Shown here: piece after piece, positions 49,138-62,308 of the stretch
How the letters are laid out: each line of letters begins with the position of its first letter
How positions within the stretch are numbered: the stretch's first letter is position 1
Assembly: GCA_015680905.1 (NCBI GenBank)
Contig: JADFTS010000049.1
Span: 62,001-126,000 of the forward strand
DNA from: Coptis chinensis
Lineage: Eukaryota; Streptophyta; Magnoliopsida; Ranunculales; Ranunculaceae
Reading direction: 5' to 3'
Length of the DNA stretch: 64,000 nt
The notes under the pieces: model-generated
The model's database searches: none
What the model was told of the DNA's origin: nothing
The model's input: only the letters and a program-made list of their open reading frames with translations
Position numbers and translations under genes: made by a program

Positions 49138-50131
49138 AACCTGAGAAGGCGTAATTTAGTCGAACCTCCCTCCCCCTAGGTTTCACTAGAAAAGTAGAGT
49201 AGTAACTAAGTTCGCATATAATCTACAGAACTATTTTGTTTCTCCCTTCCATTTTGCTTACGCGACATTCAGGTTCACACTGTAAAGATTTCAGTGTAGA
49301 TACAGGCATAAAACATACTATAGCACTTAGATATATGCATATTTCAGAGAAATAAAAGAGAATAATCTGTTCGGGGCGTTCTCCTGTAGCTTGATCATGC
49401 ATGACTGATTTGATTGTTTGGAGTTGACATCCATCTTTACTAAGGTCATAAACAATGCAATGAACTGATACTTCTGACCTCTGGGGGATGTGATTATTTG
49501 CGTAGCTGCACTCACTCACTCACTCATTTTAAGTTGGCCCAAGTTTCACGCATTTATATGTACAATGTTGCAAAATAATGTATATGCACTCCTTTTAAAT
49601 AGCATGAGATTTTTGCACTATTCTTGTGATCTGAAAATTAGTTTAAATTTTAAATAACCAAAATTTACATTTTATTTTGCTAGTGTCTATTTTCTTCTAC
49701 ATGGTTTACTTTCAGAGTGGTAAGGGAAACGAACTTTTAGGTACTTGGAGTGTACAGAGGTGGCCCCTTAATCAGTCTTCAGGCTGGGCACACAGCGGCC
49801 ATAGACGAGTTCACATATGCTGGACCTAGATTGAGAACACTGCGGCCATATATGTTGCATTTTCTGCGTGCAAGATATAACTTGCACTTTCAACTTAATT
49901 GCATGGAACTTGAAAGTTTTGCTTATAAACTGCTGCGAACGGTATAGCAGAATCCGAGCAAGGCCCAAAATGTGAAAGAGTGGCTTCCATAAATATGTGC
50001 AAAAAAACAATTTACAAGATATAGAGATGCAAACCTACCCACATACACACATAATCGAGACCTTCTATATTTGTATTAATTTTATTTATAGGAAAAATAT
50101 CATCAAAAAACAAAATAATAAATCATGTGGG
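49138..50131. other. Region between convergent bHLH and ARID-PHD genes
   Basis: The two genes end toward each other. AATAAA for bHLH is at 49,351-49,356 (plus). AATAAA for the ARID-PHD gene is at 50,081-50,086 on the minus strand, 46 nt past its stop. An 'actc' microsatellite lies at 49,508-49,527. No further gene is seen. Confidence 0.6.
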
Positions 50132-53100
50132 TTACAAGCCATTCGAAGCCTGTGAATACCCATTTGCACTCTTCTTTGGTTTCCTACTGAAATTTGTTAT
50201 GCTGCATTGAGGGCAAATGTACTCCAATCCGTCCGTTTTTGCATAATCCTGTCACCACCAACAGTTAACAAGACAAGAAATCAATATACATGTTTTAACC
50301 AAAGAACATTCTTCGCAGTAAACATGCTTCAAGGTTTAGGGATAAGATCTGCATATCCCACACTCCTTGCATGTGTCCGAGTCTCAGACACTAAACCACA
50401 AGTCACAACTGTGTCTCGTAAATCTTCACATGAATTTTCTTCTATTGCATGAGATGTAATTATGATATAGTTCAAAGGTTTTTATCTGGTCATCCTGAGG
50501 GATCTTACCTTAAAAGCACCAAGTCCTTTTCTTCTGTCACAGCCAAAATGAGCCCACTCGCCACATATACCACAGTTCACCCAATCACCAGCTGCGCAAC
50601 TGTGGCACAACAAGCAACACTCTCCATCAACATCATCGTGGGCCAATTCATACTCCAAGAGATACGCTTCGTAATGTTTTTTTAATGTATTACCTACACC
50701 CTGGTTCATATAACAGGATACATGTTCAATATCAGAAAAGTTTTAACAGTAGCAAAATACGGGTTATAATATAATTAACCACCGCAAAAAAGCATTTATA
50801 AGAAACGAATTTGAGACAACAAAGGAGCACAGGAGCAAAGTACGATGACTTACGGTCATTTTGTTCGTAACAGTGTGATTGCGCATTTTTGAGAAAACCT
50901 GGCCTTTCCAGTTGATGCCATTTCCAACATGAAACCCTCCTCTTGAAACCACCTGCCAATGGGGATTCCAAAACTTATACAGCATATACATTAACACTAC
51001 GAGAAGATGAAGCACACCAAAAACATAAATAAATAAATCAAAAGGATCTAGGAGAAGCATCTATGCAGTTTGCATGAGGGTTCACCACCTACAAACAAGC
51101 ATGAAAACAATAACTCACCTCTCTATACAAGTTATAGAGGTCCAGACGCTTCGTGTTCAGTATGGCGTCAGGGAATTCAGAAATACCACATTGTGGAACA
51201 AGACGGGTATGTCCCCTCAAGATGAGAAACTGCATCACATCTCTCAAAAATTCCTCCTGCGGTAGAATATATTATCAGAGAAGAATAAAAAGTATGCTGT
51301 GACACTGTTGTGCCATGCTTCCTCAAATATGAATTCCACATTACCAAGTACAGGTAATGGTATATATCATTATGCTGGAGAGAAGTATCGAAAAGTACTA
51401 AATGTTAATCCAAAAACAATCTGTAGTTCGTGAGTGCAGATAGTGTGATGAAGAAAATGGGGACAAGAATGAACTGAAGCAAAGGACTTCAATTTGTATA
51501 ATTTCGCATCACAAAGTAAACAAAGATAAGGACCTACTTGGAACAAAACAAATCGCAACTAATTCTAACATCCATACTCCATGAGAGTGTATCATAGATT
51601 CATAGTTATAAAATAAAGCTCTAAGCATGTTCATAGCTACTATATGAATTGCCTAAAGGTGATATACATAATACCAAACTTTGGACAACTGACAAGACTA
51701 ATAATATGGAACAAACTGACCTCGGAGCAAAACTGAATTGGACATCTGCCACATCCATGTTTCTTCAGAGGCAATGGATTCAAGGAAATAATCTGCTGAG
51801 CCTGATAAGAATTTGGCAATGACTTCTGATGCATAAATGGACCAGACCCCAATGGTTTAGGCTTTGGGACAGGGAAGGGTAACGAGTTTGCCTTCAATTG
51901 ACCTCCATTAGATTTATCAGCCTCAGATATCACCGGAAAGGACAGTATTTTATGGTGAAGAACGTGAGGGATGGGTCTCATTGCAGCGACTTTCAGTTTT
52001 TTTCTAACTGGTAGAAATGGCACATCAGAAAAGTCAAATGATCCAGATCCGTTTCCGTTGTCTGGATATATATCCGCAGCACCAGTTTTCCCTTCACTTG
52101 CAACACAGTGCAGTTTTGTTTCTTGCTGTGACACAGATCTTTTTCGACTTGGAGTAGGTGGTCTTAACCAGCTTGGTGGGCTACTAGGAATAGCATGTTG
52201 GAGGAGGTCCCTCTCTTGTCTTGTAGAGAAGAAAAGAAGGCGCTCAGTATCATCTTTATCAAAAGAAGCAACACAGGATCCCTGAATAGTTGCAATTCCA
52301 AGGGCAGCAAGGCTACGAAACGAAATTTTTGTTGCAAGCTGCCTCAGAACCTATAAAAGTACCATAACATACCAGGACATTATGAGAAGTCATCTAGTAC
52401 AAACAGATTTATACTACAAAACTTAAGATAATTGTCTGTATTTGCTACAGTTGCTGTTTTCGTGCCAGGCTCATGGATATAATTGGGCATTATTGGTCTG
52501 TGAAGGTAAAATGTCCCTTGCGGTTTCTGATGGACAGACAGGCTACAAAGTCAGGTCAGAAAAAAGCAATCTTGCATATAGCCATGACAATGAATGTACA
52601 TATTTGCTTTTTCAAGGAGCATCTCCCAAATACGAAGAGAAGTAGACAAGTCGTAGTTACTAAAAGGAAGGATCTGAAAAATTCAATGCAAACACTTCTT
52701 AGCCCCTATGTCTATAACTTCTATAAGTTTTTCTAGTTTTTTTCTCGAAAAGATAAATATGTCCATTAATATGATCTCAGAATAATCCACCATGGAAATC
52801 ACAGGGTTACAAGACAAACTGATGCATAGGAAGTAATGTAAGGATATCTAAAAAGAGTTAAAAGACAAGTGTTATTAACATGAACCTCGTGCAGTCGTGC
52901 TACATAAATAGAATGTAAGCACTCAAGCGATAACAAAAAAATTAGAGGGAAAGACTGAAAAACCAAACCTGTGATGCCCATGCTGGAACCTTCATGCAAA
53001 CTTCATATACAGTTGAGCCACAAGCTATTGAAGCAGATGTTCTAGGTACAGACAGAGATCTATTGCTTTCACCACAGATTGGCAATGCATGGACTAGCTG

Positions 53101-56100
53101 ACTTTTCTCGAGAAGTTCGTTTTTTATATTATTCTCCAGTTGCTGAAATTATTTAATGACAACAGATTCACATGTATTTCAATACAAAATAACTGCCCAT
53201 ATATTAGGTATATCGATCAGCCTGCTCATTATAACTGTTTATTACCTGATCATCAAAACAGGTTTGAGCGCTGCCCGACACTAGAAGAGAGACATGGCAA
53301 GAACTACAGGTTGAAAAATCACATCGCATGGTCACAACACCTCGAGAAAATGCCCCTGTGTGGAGAGGAGGTGGGGGAGCACTGCAATGAACAACTCAAA
53401 TTAGCACAACTTTTATTATTTTCAACCCTTAAATCCCTCTTCCCTGGTGAAGGTGGGAACCGATTCCGAGCCTTTTCTCAAACATATGCTATATAAACCA
53501 GTTAAATTTCATCTCTCAAGTGTTTTTCAAAAAATCCATTTCAGAAATAACAAAGAATTCATCTCAAATCATTTCCAGCAGAAATATATGTGAAGAAAAA
53601 TCTTTTATATGACATATTAAGATCAAGAAAAGGTACACAGTAAGCATAGAAACTTAGAAAGGATATAGGGCTTGACCGTAGCTCTTACAATCACTCAAAC
53701 ATGTCTATTTTCCGAGGAACTATATAATATACTTGTATAAGGTTCTCTTGAGTCGTATATAAGGGTGGCTCACAAGGAATCCAAGGCAAAAAGTGAGAAT
53801 GACAAATTTGTAACAATGACTATCATGAGAGGATCAAATATCCCAATACCATGATAGCACTACTCATAGAAAATTGCTTGACACAAAAGAAGGAAAACAT
53901 GAAGTATCCTAATACAAACAAACCAAATTCTGTAACGAAAAATAAAAATAAAGATAAAAATTAACAACAACAACAACAACAATAATAATAACAATAATTT
54001 CCCAGGAAAATCCCCTTATATATTTATGTATGTTCCCTAGCTAAGCCGGAAAAAAAATGTTCCAGTTCATAGCATACCTGACCCGAGTATTAAGTTTACT
54101 TCCACGTATCTGGAACAACATAAAAGGAAGTAATCAGAAAAATTCAACGGTAACAATCAGATGGCAAGACGTGTTTGATAGCCTCTAGTTTTGCAAAACA
54201 AAAAAACACCCCACCACAATTCAAACAAAAACTTACTTCAATTTTCAATAAAGCATTTAGGCCATCTTCTAATGATCCAAATAAGCATGCATCCTGAAAA
54301 GTTGAGAACGTATGCCCGTCAACCCATTGAGAAATAACCACTTTTTCCACAGGAAGCTAAAATGAACTTTGACTCTAATAGGATGGTCTGAACTCACCAA
54401 AGTTGACGGTACTCCACAAACAAGAAATTTCAAACTCACATCATCATCATGTATTTGTATAGCAGGTTGAGTACCAGATAATTCTAGGTCATCTTCTATT
54501 TCTCCGTTTACAACTTTCTCCACAGGATAGACGCTGTCTTTTGGAGGGTCCCCAAGAAGGACTGGTCCCAAATTCCGACTAGCTTTCTGGCAATTATCTG
54601 GCAAGATATCGTTGTTTTGCACACAATAGAGAGTAAAAGATGCGTGTGCAAGTTGGAAAGCATCCCAAGTATGGGTACATGAGCTAATGGCCAAAAAATA
54701 AAAAATAAATTGTAAACCTGTTGTTCTGCTTCAAGAAGTTAATTTTTTACAAGAGAAATTGGCCACAAGTATGGGTACATGAGCTAATGGCCAAAAAAAG
54801 CTCAATGAGTTGGGTCATTAAAACCACAACTCACACATCAGATCAAACAATCTGTACAAAACTCTACAAGCGCTCCTTCTTTCTTTTCATATATGTACAT
54901 ATTACCAAACAGAAGCATTTGGTGGAAACCAAAACAAACCACTTGGAGCAATTTGGGATATGTGCATCCAGAGGTAGGACTGTGGGAGCATAAGCATTTT
55001 TGGCTGCATTTAACTAAGCTGTATTCATGAGCTGCTTGTCCCTTAAGAGTGTATGGTTTACACCGCATAAATAGCCTCCAATACTTAGTTCAAAAGTGCA
55101 AGTTTTACTCTTACTACATTATTATTAAAACAAGTTTTATTTCAACTGCACAATATCAGACTTTGAAGTACATTTCTGAGCTTGGTAGTGGAGACTGTGT
55201 TCTGAGACATTAAGAAACTCTAAGGGAACATCAACTTAGAAGTTCAGCTTAGCCAGAGACATCATCAATTGAAAAATTCGTAATAAGGGGAGCCTTCCCT
55301 CACTGAGTGACTAAACACATAAAAATCACAATACCTCTGAATCACCGACAACAACGTTTGGCGAAAATGGCAAGCTGAATAACAAGAGAATGCATTCTTC
55401 CAATATATTACATAAGGAACTCCCTGCATCAAAAAATAAAACAAAATCATCCATAGATTAAGAGAATGTGAGACCATATTAAAATGCATATGTTCACCCT
55501 AGGATCACAAATTGTTTGCAAATGACGTTATAAGATATCTTTAAGCAAATACTAGCATTAAAATCACCTTATGGCAAAGTGCCTCTGCTAATTTCTCGCC
55601 ATTGGGTAACTCCAAATAAACCTGCACCCACATTCAACCATTTTAATTAACCACCATACTTCAATACCTGATGTTATCAAAGTGTACTTCAGTTCTTTGT
55701 AGGAGTTACTAAAATGTATATCAAATGTTAAACTATAGACATATCCTCTACTTTTATTAGCAGGTAATCACTTACAACATCAGGTAATGTGGAACCAAAG
55801 AGCCCACATATAGCTTCAGCTGTGGACAAGTGAATACCATTCCAGACAAGAGAGCCTACTTCTTCATCATTTGGAAGCTGTTGTCCTTGCAAGTAGATGA
55901 TATTTGGTCTTGTTGATTCTAGAACCTGCTGGAACTCATCAGTTGTTGGATTACGCAACGTTTGAACCTGCTCAAATTTAAACCAATGCGCAATGTAAGA
56001 GTTGGAGCAGAAATATCAAGTAACAAACAGCATGTTAAAAAACTAGAACAACAGGGACAAGATTTGGACCTCAAGGCGACCCGAAGAGACAAGCTCTGGG

Positions 56101-56222
56101 AAGGGATATCTAGGTCCATCTTCTTTCACAAAATTTTGTTTCTGATTTAAGTCAGTTGATTTTCCACATAAAACTGCAAGTAGGCTACATGTGTTCTTCT
56201 GGGAAACTTGAGCATTTAACAT
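50132..56222 (-). CDS. ARID4: ARID and PHD-finger protein, ARID4 type
   Basis: Fourteen exons join in one frame to 782 residues: 56,070-56,222, 55,776-55,967, 55,568-55,621, 55,335-55,423, 54,398-54,683, 54,237-54,293, 54,078-54,109, 53,246-53,381, 52,969-53,142, 51,721-52,350, 51,119-51,256, 50,854-50,952, 50,509-50,700 and 50,132-50,248. The start 'MLNAQVSQKNTCSLLAVLCG' and the conserved blocks 'GVPYVIYWKNAFSCY', 'THTWDAFQLAHASF' and 'SYQAQQIISLNPLPLKKHGC' match Arabidopsis At3g43240. The ARID domain (about 602-703) runs from 'EEFLRDVMQFLILRGHTRL' to 'LKKHYEAYLLEYE'. The PHD finger has ligands C709, C712, C723, C726, H731, C734, C756 and C759. In Arabidopsis, ARID4 is a subunit of the PEAT chromatin complex (histone deacetylation and silencing), so a nuclear role in DNA and histone recognition is expected. 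Every exon has GT-AG ends and no frame break was found. Confidence 0.95.
53967..53999. repeat. (AAC)n(AAT)n microsatellite in ARID4 intron
   Basis: About six 'aac' and five 'aat'-type triplets lie in the intron between exons 7 and 8. It has no effect on coding. Confidence 0.85.
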
Positions 56223-57030
56223 TTTTCAAACATTACAGACAAGTTCCGACAGTGTTCTACCAAACAACTTAGCAAATCCCAATCTCAATTTCCCACCAAA
56301 AGAACAACTCTTTATCAAGGGATACAATTTGAAAGAGAGAAACAAGAATGAATCTGCCTCTTTTCAGGTCAACAACACTCGAATTAGACCTCAAAAGCCA
56401 CCGACCCAGACGATAAAATGAAGAATAAAGTAAAACCCAGAGAAGAAAAAAAAAAAAAGAGGGTGCCGTAAGTCGTAAGATCAAAATCAATAATGAAAAT
56501 AGTAAAGTAATAAAAAGGAAACATTGGGTATCTCCTCTTAAATAAGTTAATGCAAATTCCAAGTCATTCAAAAACTGGTCAACCATAAAATAAACAAACA
56601 TAGTAAAAAGAAATGAGTGTTCTTCATGAATTACTGGATGATAAAAGATGTCAAAATTGGGAGACTCTGAACATATTGTCAACTTGTGCAATTTTTGTTG
56701 AATAATCGTTCGGGCTTCTTCTAAGTTCCATTTTGTTTCGATTCTCAACAATGTTCTTGTTCCTCAAATATTGTCAACGTGTGCATGCTGAATATTAGTC
56801 TCCAATAAGATTCTGCCAAACCTTTGATTCATAATTCGATTTAGTTCACTGCATTTGGATTCAGAACTTATAAATTTTGCTTCTTTAAACAAAAAGTAAC
56901 CATTATTAATCTAGCAAAGTATATTATTAGTATTGAACTATTGATGATACAACCCTTCTAAGAGGAAAACATTCTTGCGCTTTCACTTCACATAGATCAT
57001 ATCATGGCAGTTAACAAGTGACTTGAGTTT
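56223..57030. other. 5' flank of ARID4 and 3' flank of the FLZ gene
   Basis: On the minus strand the sequence upstream of the ARID4 ATG is pyrimidine-rich (56,420-56,470), as in a plant leader, and may include a leader intron. A long open frame at 56,269-56,751 has no recognisable similarity and ends before the real start, so it is not called. Confidence 0.45.
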
Positions 57031-57707
57031 CTATGCAGCAGCAGGAACAGCTGCTCTTCGACGACCTGATTTCACCTCACCTCTTGATCTCCAATGCCGA
57101 GAGGATGTTAGCACTGCTTCTATCTCCTTCATTTCATCTAGGAAAATTTGCCTACATCTGCACTCGATGCTACAGAAGCCTTGGTCACCCCTACAATTCA
57201 CACAAACAGATTATCCACCCAGTCAGATAGATCATTACAGTTTCAATAATATGTTGACATGCGTACGATGGTCTTTTAAGGTGTTACAATGTACATTTTA
57301 GTGATTCAAGATTCATATTCATTGGTCACTAGTGCATGTGTGGGGTATTTGTTGGTACACCCTGTACTCGTAACCATAGTAGGATGACTTGGCTATTCTG
57401 CTAGAAGATCGAGTACATGCATAATCATCCCATACCTGTACATGTAGACATCCTTCTGAGGACTCAACAGTTTGTTGCATAGATGACATGCTTTGAGGAA
57501 ACTCGATTCTTGTATAAATGACGGTGTCTGATATGTTGAAGGCGTGGGCTTAATTGATCGGAATGATGGTTTGACGACGTTGTTAGAATCACATTCTGAA
57601 CACTGGATGAGAATCCGCAAACCAACTGGACCCTCAGATGTCTTGTTTAAGCTGCCTGTACGTGGGTATTCCACTGTGGATTTCTTTCTTACCCTCATCA
57701 CAAGCAT
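57031..57707 (-). CDS. FCS-like zinc finger (FLZ) protein
   Basis: There are two exons, 57,436-57,707 and 57,031-57,190, with a 245-bp GT-AG intron that splits an Arg codon. The product has 143 residues. The FLZ domain (about 70-106) reads 'FLKACHLCNKLLSPQKDVYM' and then 'GDQGFCSIECRCRQIF', with zinc ligands C74, C77, C97 and C101, exactly the family spacing. A C-terminal helix with 'DEMKEIEAVLTSSR' follows, then a basic, Ala-ending tail. FLZ proteins are plant-specific adaptors that bind SnRK1 kinase subunits and link energy status to growth and ABA responses. I chose the start at 57,707 because it gives a family-like short basic N-terminus ('MLVMRVRKKS'); an in-frame ATG at 57,839 would add 44 less typical residues. 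Confidence 0.93.
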
Positions 57708-59490
57708 TGATCGAGTTAATGGTAAGTGTTTGCTTGAAGAAATAAAGAGAAAAGGAGAGAGATTATACAAAGACGTGATATTTTTTTCCAAGGGATGAGG
57801 CCGGTGTGGACTGAAAGAGTGATGGATATTTAGAGGCATATTCTTACTGTTTAACGTAACTTCTCTGCCCCCCACCCACTCCCTATTCCCTTTTTTTCTC
57901 GCTGTTCCTCTGTCAAACTGTCATCACGATTGCTGGCTCGGCTAAACTTGGTTCATTTTCTAGAATATAAATGGTATTGTTTCAAATTCCAGAATATGCT
58001 AATCTTATGCTGAGACGATACAGTGAAGAAGAGCATATCCGCAAAATACAGTAATGGATTGCAATACGCACACCTCTTTCAAAAGGTCCTATATAGAAAA
58101 CGATTTCTTGATGGAAGCACAACTCTTCAAGGCTCCAGACCACATTTTTTGAATCTTGAACCATTGTTGTTCAAACTTAACCAGATTGACAATAGGCTCA
58201 TTCAAAAAAGTGTAGTTAAAAATTTCCTATTCAATAAGCCTATCGGGAGAGTTGTGACAAATATATACATGTTTACAAGGTTTATAATCTTTATATCATG
58301 GACATGAAATATATAAGGTTTACATATTTATGCATCCTAGGGCGGTGGTTTTAAGTTTAACAATTTGTGCATTCAAGGCATCACTATTGTTTTGGCCTCA
58401 ACCCGAGCTGAGCCAAGCTGAAAAAACAAGAAAAGGAAAAGGAAATGTGCACTTAGCTTATTTTACTTAGATGGACATGAAAAACGTGAAAATTGTGAGA
58501 ATACAAAAGGCAAAACCAAACATTCAATAATAATTTAAATTTTGTCGTTTTTCATCGAGATATTATTTTCAGATTTTTTTCACCTATCATTTTGCTTCCA
58601 CTGATGCAGCGATTACCCAGCACAGTTGTTTGGCACACTTCGATGGGGTCAAGCCGTCAAGACACTTCCAACATAGGCGGGCTGTGTGGTACTTACTTTC
58701 TCCTGATTAATGATAAAGATGTGGATTGTGGACCTTTCATACAAGGAAAAAATGGGGATATTCTGAACCTCGAAAACTAGTGTGTAAATTCACATTAAAC
58801 TAGATGGGCATTCGAATTCCGAACGCATTGTTTCCCAAAGCTACTGAACTTCAAGAGACCAAGGAAGATGATACCAAGTTATCACCGACGTTGATCTCCT
58901 GTAACTCAAGAAAAAGCTCACCAAAAAGAATGAAAATAAAATAAATCAAAACTAAAGACTAGAGTACAACACTCTACAGAAGTACAGAGTGGTTGAACTA
59001 GCAGTTATCCCTACAGGTAGCTCTTGCATAATGAGGACCTGACATGGGACTACATAGGGCGCAACGAGATGTCATGTTTTACTGTTTAACATATAGGTTA
59101 CAGACTCGCAGTCTAGTCCAGTTGTGTGCAAAAAAAAAGACTCGCAGTCTAGTCCAGTTGTGTGCAAAAAAAAAGACTCGCAATCCAGTCATCATGCTGC
59201 AGTAAAGATTGGGCATCTTATAAAATGCACTTCATGAACATGGATACAAATGAGAATGAATAACTATATGATGTCCAAAACTGAAATATCTGATTAACCA
59301 GTTTCTACCTCAACGTTAAGAGGACTAGAGGACTGATACTCATGACTAGAAATTTGCCATGCCGAGGCCAATTAAGTGGTGATATTAGGGATAATGATGA
59401 GGTAACAACTGAAGCACATTATTGTGATATAACATTAATTAAAAGAACAAAGTTACAACATAACAATTAAGAAATTACAATTTCAATAAA
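57708..59490. other. Intergenic region upstream of FLZ and downstream of AIP2
   Basis: No supported gene. A 94-codon open frame at 58,023-58,307 (plus) resembles nothing recognised. The part adjacent to 57,707 should hold the FLZ promoter; no convincing TATA was identified. Confidence 0.45.
59103..59190. repeat. 36-bp minisatellite, 2.5 units
   Basis: 'agactcgcagtctagtccag' starts at 59,103 and 59,139, exactly 36 bp apart, separated by 'ttgtgtgc' and an A run. A third, diverged unit ('agactcgcaatccagtca') starts at 59,175. The first two are nearly identical, hence recent. Confidence 0.85.
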
Positions 59491-62308
59491 CTAGACATAC
59501 ATATATTCACCACCACGTACTGCATTTGCCGCAGCCTTTCGTTCTTCTTCAGCTTCCTTATCCCGCTTTTTCTGGTTCTCATAAACAGGGTCATCTGTTA
59601 GCAATTCACACCGGCATGTTGGACATGAATTGTGCTTGTCCTGCCATAATGAAACATAAACCTAAGTACTTGGAATAACCGAAACTCTGAAAGAGTCAGT
59701 TTCATCAGATTTGTTAAAGCAAAAATTGAGAAAAAATAGAGCAAAATAAGTTATAAAACTCCAGTGACCAGTCACACTCCTAAGCATCCAAGATTATCAG
59801 AAGGAAACTTTATGGGAAAGACTATCACATGTGTATTACGCTTTTTGCTCTTTTCATTGAGTACATATGAGTCATCCTCAAGACCCCAACACTTAGAACA
59901 ACATATGGTCTTTACGATAATAAATAAAATCAAAAGTTAGTCTTTTTATAATGATGGATATTGGGTAGAATAATGATCATCTCTATCGAATAGAAAGTGG
60001 TAAACCAAAGAAACCTTTTTGAAATCTACAAAATTCAAAATTAAAGGTAAATACATGCAGAAGACCTTCATATGCACCAAGCACCATCAACATAATACCA
60101 AATACTATAGTCTATGCCCCTAATAATTCACCAAATCACCGATTAGGCGCACTCATAACCTGATATTACTGAGGGAACTTACACACACACACATATATAC
60201 ACCTAGTTTTGTGATCTCGTAACTGATATCATCAATGAGAGAAGTATACATCAGAATATCCAGGCTATTGGTTGACCAACTTATAGAATTCATGATTGAT
60301 TGCTGATCATATTATACAAATTTTGAATTTTCTATGAAACCTTATCAATTACCGAAAGCTCTTGCATAGGGTAATGTTAAGAAAAATTACCAGCCATGGT
60401 TTCACACAAGGTTGGTGAAACAAATGCTTGCATGGAAACTCCTGCATTATGTCATTGATAACCAAATCTTCTTGACAAACAGCACACTTTGTCTCATTTC
60501 CCAATCCCACCAAAACATCCTCATTAACAGTGACTAATGGAAGCTTCTTAACCAAATCTTTACTAGCTGGGGGTGGTCCTCGGGATTTGACACCGATCTC
60601 CTATATATTGTAAACTGAAAAACAAAATATGTTAATTTCCTTAATTGATAGAATATATGTTTGATTGCACATGATTGAATGAGAGAAGGGAAAGAGTAAA
60701 TTGATAAGCAAAGAAATATCACTAATTCTGGCATAACATAACCTTTTTGAAGGTTCTTGGACTAATGAAAGAGCTGCCCACAAATGGGATTCAAAGAAAA
60801 TTCACTTCAACAAGACACTTTCAATAATTTGAATTCAGCTTTGATGAAAAATTTACATGTCAACATGTACATTGTTAGACCTTTAGATCCAAGAAGAAAC
60901 AAAAAAAAAAAAAATTTGACAAGTTAAGCTGGGGTTAAGGCAGACCCTCACCTGTATATTAAAACCAAAACTTGAAGCTTACATTCCTCCCTAAGAGTAT
61001 ATTCATTAGAGGGAGGTACAACACGACACACGAGTACATAGCCCGAAGGCACAATTCCTACAAGCTATTGTACTTACAAGAAAGTACAACTCAAAACATG
61101 ATGTGTTTCCTTGCCACTTACTTTCATGAAAATAGTCATAGGGATGCTCTCATTCTGCTACTTTCTAGTCATGAGTTGCTTTACTATCTTAGTATTGATC
61201 GTTCCTAAGATGAAGTTGCGCCTTTTCATAGGTGCAAAAGAAACACCCGCAAGAATAAACAATTTTAAAAACCGTGTGCCATGCTCAAATCTGTAGTCAA
61301 ACTATAAACTCAGTCAAATTATTTATTTGAATGAAGATGACCAGGAAATCTCAGCATGTAATTTGATCGTTAACTACTGCAAAGCTCAGGTAAATAGTTA
61401 AAAGATAACATTAAGACTCTTAAGTAACGAACGTTGCACCTTCCTTGTGATACATAAAAGTAAGAGAGATATAAAGCTTGCATACCTGCAAAGAAGCTTC
61501 AAGGGCAGTCTCAAGGTCATGAAAGTTTTCACCCAAGTGATTTTCCAGCTCTCGCATTAATGAAATAGTCGTATCAGATGTAATACTAGTATTCCCCATT
61601 AAGCTTTGAGAAAGTGCAGCTGCTATATCAGGGGCATCGAGAAAATGTTCTGCCACTAGCCATGCAGGTCGTGGAGGTTCAGGGTCCACAGTCAAATGGC
61701 CTTCAAAAAGATACCTTGGACGTGTAAATTGGGAAGGCTCGGGCTGGTTTTCAAAATCTAGCAATTGTTGAGTTGCTTTAGAAATGCATGTGTTCAAGTG
61801 TCTTCTCTCGAAGAGTCAATTACAAGGCGTTGGGCCTCTTCAAAGAGTCCCTTACCAACAAGCCAAAACCCTGGCGCAGTATATCTGGTCTGTAAAATCG
61901 TTGCGACCCGACAAACAACCGAATAAATCTGACACAACACAATTGGTTCAATTATATATTTAATTAAATCAGATTACTAATCCAAAGATGCAGGTGTCGG
62001 GTGTCGAATAGCAAAGTTGGTAAAACCTTTGGGTGATGATACCAGAGGTCTGGGGCTCGAACCCCGCCAGCATCAAAGAGTTACTGATCTCATTTTAAAA
62101 CAGGCTTGCCAATCAAAAAAAAAAAAAAAAAAGTAAAGATGGAATTTTTACCGATTTGCGGAGAGCGGGGAGATGCAGAGGGATAGTTTTGGAGGAGAAT
62201 AGATTTGATGGAGGAAACAGCCACTTCGAAAGATTGTCTCTTTCCCAGTTGCTTCTGCAATTCAAGTAACTTCACCTTCAATGATTCTTCTTCTTCTTCT
62301 GAACCCAT
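59491..62308 (-). CDS. AIP2: RING-H2 E3 ubiquitin ligase, AIP2-like
   Basis: The four exons are 62,152-62,308, 61,486-61,928, 60,391-60,600 and 59,491-59,640, encoding about 319 residues. The N-terminus ('MGSEEEEESLKVKLLELQKQ'), 'RYTAPGFWLVGKGLFEEAQR', 'YLFEGHLTVDPEPPRPAWLV' and the end 'NAVRGGEYMYV' match ABI3-interacting protein 2 (Arabidopsis AIP2, 310 residues). The RING-H2 finger has ligands near C239, C242, C257, H259, H262, C265, C276 and C279. AIP2 ubiquitinates the seed regulator ABI3 and so dampens ABA signalling. Intron 1 carries a SINE. The sequence as given breaks frame twice: one extra base in exon 1 near a run of four C (62,167-62,170 on this strand's complement) and one missing base in exon 2 near 61,800. 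All other frame and splice signals are intact, so an assembly or read error, or a very recent null allele, is likely rather than an old pseudogene. Confidence 0.9.
61984..62141 (+). mobile_element. tRNA-derived SINE in AIP2 intron 1
   Basis: The element covers 61,991-62,134. It has an A-box-like 'tagcaaagttgg' (about 62,009) and a B-box 'ggctcgaacccc' (about 62,052), the pol III promoter pair of tRNA-derived SINEs, and ends in a run of 18 A (62,115-62,132). The flanks 'aaagatg' at 61,984-61,990 and 62,135-62,141 are a 7-bp perfect target duplication. It lies antisense to the gene and makes up about two thirds of the 223-bp intron. The long clean A tail and exact duplication suggest a fairly recent insertion. 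Confidence 0.85.

Noticed and set aside
58023-58307. 94-codon open frame
   Set aside because: No family resemblance and composition like the surrounding non-coding DNA.
62009-62064. Functional tRNA gene
   Set aside because: A and B boxes are present but the sequence cannot fold as a full cloverleaf by eye, and a target duplication and A tail show a SINE.
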